Origin: Synergistes sp.
GTDB lineage: Bacteria; Synergistota; Synergistia; Synergistales; Synergistaceae
DNA: 38,718 bases
NCBI GenBank assembly: GCA_017537925.1
Contig: JAFYJW010000031.1
Span: forward strand, 1 to 38,718
Reading direction: 5' to 3'
Part shown: positions 32,590-38,718 of the stretch, piece after piece
Layout of the letters: each line of letters begins with the position of its first letter
How positions within the stretch are numbered: the first letter of the stretch is position 1
Position numbers and translations under genes: made by a program
Notes under the pieces: model-generated
Told to the model about the DNA's origin: nothing
Seen by the model: only the letters and a program-made list of their open reading frames with translations
Databases searched by the model: none

Positions 32590-32628
32590 GACAGGCCTTC
32601 CGTTTTTTGTGCATACGGAAGGCCTGTC
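32590..32628. terminator. Bidirectional terminator between corA and the LUD gene
   Basis: A perfect 13-bp stem GACAGGCCTTCCG / CGGAAGGCCTGTC with a 13-nt loop lies between the two convergent genes. The T-tract is modest on both strands. Confidence 0.7.
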
Positions 32629-32659
32629 CTGTCATTTTCTCAACACTCCGGGCTGCGTC

Positions 32660-33307
32660 TCAGTATCCCAGATCCTCTCCTACTATTATGACATGGCACT
32701 CGCGGCCGATAGGCGCGCGCTCAAGCAGCATAACGACACGGCAGAGCCGGTCTTCGCTGCTGCAGTCGGAGCAGCGTCCGGTCACGGCGCACGGCGTCCT
32801 GCGTGAAAGACGCATCGCGTTCGGAGGAGTTGCGGCATTGCGCGCCCGTTTAAGCGCTGAATGGACGTCAGGCGCTATCTTGTTTACGCCGATTATATAT
32901 AATATCCTGCCCGGCCCCCAGGACATCGCCGCGGTGCGGTTGCCTGTCCCGTCTATATTCACTATCACGCCGTCCATCGAGAGAGCGTTGGCGCTTGTGA
33001 CGAACCAGTCCGATGTAAGTTCCTCAAGCAGCGCTTTTTTTCTTTCATCTTCCGTCATTCCGGGGATCCAGTGCTCTGCTATGACGCAGCCTTTTTTCCT
33101 GAGCGCCTCGGGCAGCCCTGTTTCACGGACTGTGACGGTACCGGGGATACCTACGGCAGATCCGTCGGGAATCAGCGCAAGCGCTGCCTCGCGGGCCTCC
33201 GCGGCATCCTTTGCAAAGCTTGCATGAAAGCCGCGGGCTTCGAGCGCTTTGCATACGTTTTCGGCAAGCGCTTTGTTTGACAGATGTTTTGCTTCAGATA
33301 GATTCAT
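32660..33307 (-). CDS. LUD-domain protein (lactate-utilisation family)
   Basis: This 215-aa cytoplasmic protein resembles the stand-alone LUD (DUF162) proteins related to LutB/LutC. Recognisable parts are NKALAENVCKALEARGFHAS, AVGIPGTVTVRETGLPEAL, the DWFVTSANALSMDGVIVNID segment read in parts, GTGNRTAAMSWGPGRILYII and a C-terminal Cys-containing stretch (CAVTGRCSDC). The short form is frequent in anaerobes and its function is unknown; no lactate gene is in the window. ATG follows a GGTGA site. The gap to the oadA-like terminator holds nothing else. Confidence 0.88.
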   Translation of the reverse strand: MNLSEAKHLSNKALAENVCKALEARGFHASFAKDAAEAREAALALIPDGSAVGIPGTVTVRETGLPEALRKKGCVIAEHWIPGMTEDERKKALLEELTSDWFVTSANALSMDGVIVNIDGTGNRTAAMSWGPGRILYIIGVNKIAPDVHSALKRARNAATPPNAMRLSRRTPCAVTGRCSDCSSEDRLCRVVMLLERAPIGRECHVIIVGEDLGY

Positions 33308-33405
33308 AGATCTTCACCGCCTGTAAGAAGTTTTTCTTCAGCTTCAAAACAATCATATTTTATTATACGGCAGCAGACCGGAAGCCGATCAAACTGCGCC
33401 GATAA

Positions 33406-33440
33406 GAAAGAAGCGACGCGCCACGCGCGCCGCTTCTTTC
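33406..33440 (-). terminator. Terminator of the nifJ-oadA operon
   Basis: The stem GAAAGAAGCG (33406-33415) pairs with CGCTTCTTTC (33431-33440), with a GC-rich loop. On the minus strand the arm ends in CTTCTTTCTTA, 20 nt past the oadA-like stop. Confidence 0.7.
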
Positions 33441-33460
33441 CTGTGCTCTTGCTGCGGCAG

Positions 33461-35008
33461 TTATATTTCGTAGGCTTCAGGCGCGTCCTGTTCCTCCTGA
33501 CCGATGTTTACCAAATTCTCCCTTGAGAATTTATTCGGCAGGAAGTCCTTTGCGACCTGCGGGAAGAGTATATAGGAAAGAACATCTTCAGGCTGCGTGC
33601 ACCAGATGCCTATCTCTTTTTGGGCCTGTTCTATCTCCGGCGGAATCTTCTCGCCGGGACGGCAGGTTATAGGTTCCTCGTCGCCGAGGACCAGCTTCTG
33701 GACCTCCGGATCCACAGGGGCCGGCGTTTTTCCGTAATAGCCGCGGAAATACTGATGGACTTCATTGGGGACCATTTTCCAGCGTTTGCCGGTTATCACG
33801 TTCATAGCGGCCTGTGTCCCGACTATCTGGCTTGTCGGGGTAACGAGCGGAGGATAGCCCATCTCTTTGCGGACACGCGGCACCTCTTCCATAACTTCGG
33901 TAAACTTCTCCAGGCAGCCTCCCTCTTTCAGCTGGCTCTGAAGGTTTGAATACATACCGCCCGGTATCTGGTAAAGAAGGATATTGATGTTGACTCCGGA
34001 TATCCCCATGATGATATCTTTATATTTTTCACGGAGCATCTGATAGTGCTTCGCGACCGGCAGCAGCTTTTCGAGCGACAGCCCCGTATCGAGCGGACCG
34101 CCGGCAAGAGCCGCGATTATAGCTTCGGTGGCCGGCTGGCTGGTGCCCATCGCAAATGGCGAGATAGCGCAGTCCACGATATCGGCGCCTGCTTCAAGGG
34201 CGGCAAGATATGTCATGGCCGCCATGCCGCTGGTATAGTGGCTGTGTATCTGCACCGGCAGGTCGACCTTTTCCTTTATCGCCTTAACGAGCGAAGAAGC
34301 CGCTACAGGCGAAAGAAGCCCGGCCATGTCCTTGATGCATATAGAATCCGCTCCCATGTCGGCCATGTCGCGCGCCTGTTTTGCGAACAGCTCAAGCGTG
34401 TGCACCGGAGAAATGGTGTAGGAGATCGTCATCTGCAGCGTTCCGCCCTCCTTCTTGACGGCGTCGGCTGCGATCTCCATGTTGCGCAGGTCGTTAAGCG
34501 CATCGAATACCCTGACAATGTCTATTCCGTTGCCGATAGCGCGCTTGACGAATTCACGCACGACCTCATCAGAATAGTGGCGGTAGCCAACTATGTTCTG
34601 CCCGCGCATCAGCATCTGCGTCTTTGTCTTTTTCAGGCGCTTCTTTATCTGGCGAAGCCGCTCCCACGGATCCTCGTTGAGAAAGCGCATCGCGGCGTCG
34701 AACGTGGCCCCGCCCCACATCTCTATCGAATGATAGCCGACTTCGTCCATAGCCTCACAGACAGGAAGCATGTCGTCGGTGCGGAGACGCGTGGCCATAA
34801 TGGACTGATGGGCGTCGCGGAACGCCGTTTCCATTATTTTGGCACGCCTTTTTGCTGCAGGTTCCTTAGGCGATTTTTTCTTCTCTTTCGCGGTCTCGAC
34901 AATGCTCACAGCCTCCCCGGCCTCTTCCTCGGGGGCCGTCGTGACTTTTGTCGCTATTACAAAACCGCTTTCTGTTTTTATCTTTTTTTTGATCTCTACA
35001 TCAGCCAT
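33461..35008 (-). CDS. oadA: Carboxyltransferase subunit, OadA/PycB type, without biotin domain
   Basis: This 515-aa protein has the carboxyltransferase domain of oxaloacetate decarboxylase alpha / pyruvate carboxylase subunit B. FRDAHQS (about 63-69) holds the metal-binding Asp, and SIEMWGGATFDAAMRFL, CIKDMAGLLSP (Lys) and VQIHSHYTSGMA (two His) follow, with PGGMYSNLQSQL in the conserved C-terminal part. Two features are odd. Residues 1-57 are an extra, charged, Lys/Glu/Pro-rich extension, and the protein ends without the biotin-attachment domain (no MKM motif), so a separate biotin carrier is needed. ATG 35008 follows GGAAGG, which overlaps the end of nifJ. With PFOR it acts at the pyruvate/oxaloacetate node. 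Confidence 0.88.
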   Translation of the reverse strand: MADVEIKKKIKTESGFVIATKVTTAPEEEAGEAVSIVETAKEKKKSPKEPAAKRRAKIMETAFRDAHQSIMATRLRTDDMLPVCEAMDEVGYHSIEMWGGATFDAAMRFLNEDPWERLRQIKKRLKKTKTQMLMRGQNIVGYRHYSDEVVREFVKRAIGNGIDIVRVFDALNDLRNMEIAADAVKKEGGTLQMTISYTISPVHTLELFAKQARDMADMGADSICIKDMAGLLSPVAASSLVKAIKEKVDLPVQIHSHYTSGMAAMTYLAALEAGADIVDCAISPFAMGTSQPATEAIIAALAGGPLDTGLSLEKLLPVAKHYQMLREKYKDIIMGISGVNINILLYQIPGGMYSNLQSQLKEGGCLEKFTEVMEEVPRVRKEMGYPPLVTPTSQIVGTQAAMNVITGKRWKMVPNEVHQYFRGYYGKTPAPVDPEVQKLVLGDEEPITCRPGEKIPPEIEQAQKEIGIWCTQPEDVLSYILFPQVAKDFLPNKFSRENLVNIGQEEQDAPEAYEI

Positions 35009-35013
35009 ACTTG

Positions 35014-38000
35014 CTATCCTTCCATCTGCATTTCTGCAAAATGCTTGTAGAAACGCCACCTCTGCCTGAGTGATTTCTTTTCTTCCTCAAGAATCTGTGC
35101 TGCTGCTTCCGGCGCCGTGAGTTTCAGGCTCTTATACCTTACTTCTCCGTAAATATAATCTTCCAGCGGCAGCGTCGGTTCCTTGCTGTCTATTATAAGA
35201 GGATTTTTGCCGGCGGCAAAAAGATCCGGGTTGTATCTCATAAGCATCCAGTGGCCGCTGTCAACGGCTTTTTTCTGCTGCTCCAGCCCCTTTACCATAT
35301 CTATGCCGTGCGCTATGCAGTGACAGTAGGCTATGATAAGCGACGGTCCGTCATACGCCTCGGCTTCTTCAAAGACTTTGACAGTATGGGCGTCGTTGGC
35401 TCCTATCGCCACCTTGCCTATGTAGACGTTGCCGTAGCTCATCGCCATAAGAGCAAGATCCTTTTTGCCTGTGCGCTTCCCTGCCGCAGCGAACTTGGCG
35501 ACCGCACCGCGCGGCGTCGACTTGGACGCCTGGCCGCCGGTATTCGAGTAGACTTCGGTGTCAAGCACCAGTATGTTGACGTTCCTGCCGGAGGCTATAA
35601 CATGATCGAGTCCGCCGTAGCCAATATCATATGCCCAGCCGTCCCCGCCGACGCACCAGACTGATTTTTTCGCAATGTCGTCTATCACCGAATCAAGCTC
35701 CTCGCCCTCGGGACTCCAGTTATGCGCAAGATATGACTTTATCTCAGCGATGTGTTTTTTCACCGCGCGGATATCGGCTTCTGTCTTCTGCGGCGCCTCG
35801 AGAATCTGCTTTACTCTCTTTTCTCCGAGCTCCGGAATCATCCTGACGAGCAGCTCTTCGGCATATTCTTTGCGCTTGTCTATGCTGATGCGGAAGCCGA
35901 GACCAAATTCGGCAGCGTCCTCAAAGAGCGAGTTGCTCCATGCCGGGCCGCGCCCCTCGTCGTTGACCGCCCACGGCGTCGTCGGCAGGTTGCCGCCGTA
36001 TATCGACGAACAGCCCGTAGCGTTCGCTATTATCGCCCTGTCGCCAAAGAGCTGCGAAAGCAGCTTGAGGTACGGGGTCTCGCCGCATCCGGCACAGGCT
36101 CCGGAGAATTCAAAAAGAGGCCTGAGCAGCTGCACGTCTTTGACTGTGGCCGTATTGAGTTTATCTCTGTCTTCATCGGAAACGTCGGGAATAGAGAGGA
36201 AATATTCCCAGTTGGCCCGCTCGGTCTCTCTGAGCGGCATCTGGGTCTTCATGACCAGCGGACACTCCGATTCTTTCTTCTTGGCTTTGTTTACCGGGCA
36301 GTTGCTGGCGCAGAGGCCGCATCCGGTGCAGTCTTCAGGCGCGATCTGAAGCGTGTAGGCTTTGTTCTGGAAACCGGGCCACTTGGCGTCCTCATGTTTG
36401 AAGGTCTCCGGGGCTTCCTCAAGGAGCTCCTTGTCGTAGATCTTTGAGCGAATAGCTGCGTGCGGGCATACAAGAACGCATTTGCCGCACTGTACGCATG
36501 CGCTTGAATTCCAGACAGGGATGTCTATCGCTATGTTGCGTTTCTCATACTGCGTCGTTGCGCTCGGGTAAGTCCCGTCTTCGGGCAGCGCCGATACAGG
36601 AAGGCTGTCTCCCTCCATGGCCATCATGGGGCCAAGGACTTCTTTGACAAATTCGGGGGCGTCATCCGCTACCGGAGGCTTGATATCAAACGTGCTTGTG
36701 GCCTTCTCAGGCACCTTGACCTGATGGAGATTGGCAAGCGTTTCGTTTACCGCGTTGATGTTCTTATCAACTATTGCCTGGCCTTTTTTGGCGTAGCTGT
36801 TGATTATCGAGTTCTTGATAGCCTCTATCGCCTTATCCTGAGGAAGTATGCCGCTTATCGCAAAGAAGCAGGTCTGCATTATCGTGTTGGTGCGTGATCC
36901 CATGCCTGTTTCTTTTGCTATCTTGACAGCGTCTATGACATAGAACTTGAGATGCTTGTTTATTATCCGCTTCTGATAGCTGTACGGCAGCTTATCCCAT
37001 ATCTCGTCCGGACCGAAGGGGGCATTCAGAAGGAATGTGCCGCCGTCCGCAGCGTTTTTCAGTATGTCAAGCTTCTCGACAAAGCTGTAGACATGGCAGG
37101 CCAGGAAATTTGCCTTGTTTATAAGGTAGCTCGCATATATCGGATCGGGGCCGAAGCGCAGATGGCTTACCGTTATACCGCCTGATTTTTTGGAGTCATA
37201 GCTGTAGTAGCCCTGCGCGTACAGGTCGGTCTCCTGTCCGATGATCTTTATCGAGTTTTTGTTTGCTCCTACCGTACCGTCGGAACCGAGTCCGTAGAAG
37301 ACGCAGCGCACAGTCCGCGGATTTTCTGTATGGTAGGAGGGGTCGTACGGCACGCTTTTGAATGTGACGTCGTCTTCAATGCCTATGGAGAAGCTGTCTT
37401 TAGGTTCAAGCTTTTTGAGTTCGTCAAAGACGCCCTTGACCATAGCGGGAGTAAAGTCCTTCGAGGAAAGACCGTAACGCCCTCCGACGACTTTTATGCC
37501 GCTGCCGAAGAGAGCTTCCTTGACGTCTGCGCAAAGGGGTTCGCCTATCGCCGCAGGATCTTTTGAGCGGTCAAGCACAGCTATCTTTTTGACGGAAGCC
37601 GGCAGCGCGTTCTTAAAGCGGCTTATATCAAAAGGCCTGAAGAGATGCACGGAAAGGACTCCGACCTTTTCCCCCTCGTTCATCATATACATTACCGTCT
37701 CCAGCGCCACGGCAGCGCCGCTTCCCATTAATACTATCACACGCTCCGCTTCGTCTGAGCCGTAATAGTCAAAGAGATGGTACTGGCGGCCGGTCTCTTT
37801 TGCGAATCTGTCCATAGCGCCCTGGAAAATGTCCGGCATAGCCGCGTAGTAGGCATTTACCGACTCCCTGCTCTGGAAGAAAACGTCAGGGTTCTGCGCC
37901 GTTCCGCGTACGAACGGATTGTCGGGCGTAAGTCTGGCAAAGCGATGCTCGCGCACGAGATCATCATTTATGCAGGCCCTCATCGTATCGTAGGAGATCT

Positions 38001-38556
38001 CTTCTATCTTCATCTCTTCGTGGCTGGTACGGAAACCGTCGAAGAAGTGCACCACCGGCACGTGCCCCTCAAGAGTGGCCATCTGTGCGATAAGCGCGTT
38101 GTCTGTCGCTTCCTGCACCGTAGCGGAGCAGAGCATCGCCCAGCCGGTACCGCGCACGGCCATTACGTCAGAATGATCTCCGAATATGGAAAGCGCGTGG
38201 GTGGCAACGCTTCTTGCCGTAACATGCATTACCGTGCTGGTGAGCTCTCCTGCGATCTTGAACATATTGGGAATCATAAGCAGAAGCCCCTGGGAGGCTG
38301 TAAATGTCGTGCTGAGCGATCCTGCCTGCAGCGCGCCATGGTACGCACCGGACGCACCGGCTTCGCTCTGCATCTCCTGTACAAGCGGCACAGTTCCCCA
38401 AATGTTCGGGCGTCCTTCAGCCGACCACTGATCAGACCACTCGCCCATCGGCGAGGAAGGCGTTATAGGATAGATAGAGATTACTTCATTAACAGCATGC
38501 GCAACATGCGCCGCAGCTTCGTTGCCATCTACCGTTACCATCTTCTTTTTTCTCAT
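35014..38556 (-). CDS. nifJ: Pyruvate:ferredoxin (flavodoxin) oxidoreductase
   Basis: This 1180-aa single-chain PFOR converts pyruvate, CoA and oxidised ferredoxin to acetyl-CoA, CO2 and reduced ferredoxin, the central energy step in fermenting anaerobes. The N-terminal domain starts with VTVDGNEAAAHVAHAVNEVI and YPITPSSPMGEW. The ferredoxin domain carries two CxxCxxCxxxC clusters (about residues 685-696 and 740-751). The thiamine-diphosphate domain follows: GACAGCGETPYLKLL, NATGCSSIYGG, GDGWAYDIGYGG and VYSNTGGQASKSTP. The length is normal for the fused form. ATG follows GGGAGG. The oadA-like gene starts 5 nt after its stop, so the two share an mRNA. Confidence 0.98.
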   Translation of the reverse strand: MRKKKMVTVDGNEAAAHVAHAVNEVISIYPITPSSPMGEWSDQWSAEGRPNIWGTVPLVQEMQSEAGASGAYHGALQAGSLSTTFTASQGLLLMIPNMFKIAGELTSTVMHVTARSVATHALSIFGDHSDVMAVRGTGWAMLCSATVQEATDNALIAQMATLEGHVPVVHFFDGFRTSHEEMKIEEISYDTMRACINDDLVREHRFARLTPDNPFVRGTAQNPDVFFQSRESVNAYYAAMPDIFQGAMDRFAKETGRQYHLFDYYGSDEAERVIVLMGSGAAVALETVMYMMNEGEKVGVLSVHLFRPFDISRFKNALPASVKKIAVLDRSKDPAAIGEPLCADVKEALFGSGIKVVGGRYGLSSKDFTPAMVKGVFDELKKLEPKDSFSIGIEDDVTFKSVPYDPSYHTENPRTVRCVFYGLGSDGTVGANKNSIKIIGQETDLYAQGYYSYDSKKSGGITVSHLRFGPDPIYASYLINKANFLACHVYSFVEKLDILKNAADGGTFLLNAPFGPDEIWDKLPYSYQKRIINKHLKFYVIDAVKIAKETGMGSRTNTIMQTCFFAISGILPQDKAIEAIKNSIINSYAKKGQAIVDKNINAVNETLANLHQVKVPEKATSTFDIKPPVADDAPEFVKEVLGPMMAMEGDSLPVSALPEDGTYPSATTQYEKRNIAIDIPVWNSSACVQCGKCVLVCPHAAIRSKIYDKELLEEAPETFKHEDAKWPGFQNKAYTLQIAPEDCTGCGLCASNCPVNKAKKKESECPLVMKTQMPLRETERANWEYFLSIPDVSDEDRDKLNTATVKDVQLLRPLFEFSGACAGCGETPYLKLLSQLFGDRAIIANATGCSSIYGGNLPTTPWAVNDEGRGPAWSNSLFEDAAEFGLGFRISIDKRKEYAEELLVRMIPELGEKRVKQILEAPQKTEADIRAVKKHIAEIKSYLAHNWSPEGEELDSVIDDIAKKSVWCVGGDGWAYDIGYGGLDHVIASGRNVNILVLDTEVYSNTGGQASKSTPRGAVAKFAAAGKRTGKKDLALMAMSYGNVYIGKVAIGANDAHTVKVFEEAEAYDGPSLIIAYCHCIAHGIDMVKGLEQQKKAVDSGHWMLMRYNPDLFAAGKNPLIIDSKEPTLPLEDYIYGEVRYKSLKLTAPEAAAQILEEEKKSLRQRWRFYKHFAEMQMEG

Positions 38557-38718
38557 ATCAGTTTACCTCCCGGTATAATAGCCAACATTTGGAGAAATTC
38601 GAATTAATTGTCAGCCACGATATTATTACACATCACGTAAAAAAAAGCTATAGTTCGACCGCAATGAACAAAGAGCATACAGACCGGCAGTACATAACGC
38701 TTTTATGCGCTGTAAATC
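38557..38718 (-). promoter_or_regulatory. Region upstream of nifJ
   Basis: This 162-nt stretch to the window edge holds the nifJ ribosome-binding site (GGGAGG, 9 nt before ATG) and AT-rich sequence with several -10-like boxes (for example TATTAT near 38575 and TAATAAT further upstream). No pair with a good -35 and spacing was found. No gene or repeat is visible. Confidence 0.4.

Noticed and set aside
34046-38607. Long plus-strand frames opposite nifJ and oadA
   Set aside because: They are antisense shadows of strongly conserved genes and show no recognisable protein features.
1-38718. CRISPR arrays, insertion sequences, prophage, tRNA genes
   Set aside because: No direct-repeat arrays, transposase or phage genes, or tRNA cloverleaf sequences were seen outside the tmRNA ends.

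Overview
The window looks like chromosomal DNA of an anaerobic, amino-acid-fermenting bacterium, most likely of the phylum Synergistota (a Cloacibacillus/Synergistes-like organism). This is inferred from gene content, not from a database search: a UGA-containing glycine-reductase selenoprotein (GrdA) with its special thioredoxin, pyruvate:ferredoxin oxidoreductase, threonine aldolase, a two-gene SufC-SufB system without a cysteine desulfurase, and moderately GC-rich, tightly packed operons. No insertion sequence, prophage, CRISPR array, rRNA or tRNA was seen. The only RNA gene is tmRNA.

Layout. (1) 1-4423, minus strand: a LacI-type regulator, a substrate-binding protein and two permeases form one peptide/nickel-type ABC transport operon, and the last permease runs off the left edge. 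Two of these proteins are architecturally abnormal. The binding protein is a complete but circularly permuted SBP_bac_5 protein. The regulator keeps its HTH and only one lobe of its effector domain. A strong promoter with a 13-bp palindromic operator lies in front. (2) 4484-8137, minus: acyl-ACP thioesterase, a CofE-like ligase homologue and phosphoglucomutase. (3) 8262-9695, plus: rmuC. (4) 9868-11394, minus: a secreted serpin. (5) 11546-15799, plus: ferredoxin-nitroreductase, a TetM-like translation GTPase, a YbgC-type thioesterase, a lone prepilin-like protein and an unknown protein. (6) 15898-16944, minus: trxA-grdA, where grdA has an in-frame UGA read as selenocysteine. (7) 17026-17960, plus: smpB and ssrA, the trans-translation pair.

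(8) 17992-28760, minus: rplM-rpsI, then a nicotinate phosphoribosyltransferase gene, secG, rdgB, rph, a GerMN gene, a cell-wall amidase gene, a pmbA/tldE-like gene, ltaE, a PHP phosphoesterase gene, a membrane-GAF gene and a YfcE-type phosphoesterase gene. From the phosphoesterase to rdgB most genes overlap or nearly abut, which suggests one long operon. (9) 28851-32537, plus: a small possible winged-helix protein, sufC-sufB, then a corA-type magnesium transporter behind a leader that holds a 19-codon ORF and a hairpin hiding the corA ribosome-binding site. (10) 32660-38556, minus: a LUD-domain protein, and nifJ followed by an oadA-like carboxyltransferase subunit.

Metabolically the genes fit together. 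Peptide import supplies amino acids, threonine aldolase releases glycine, GrdA/thioredoxin belong to glycine reduction, and PFOR plus the OadA-like protein act at the pyruvate/oxaloacetate node. The most unusual items are the circularly permuted binding protein beside the single-lobe LacI regulator, and the corA leader.
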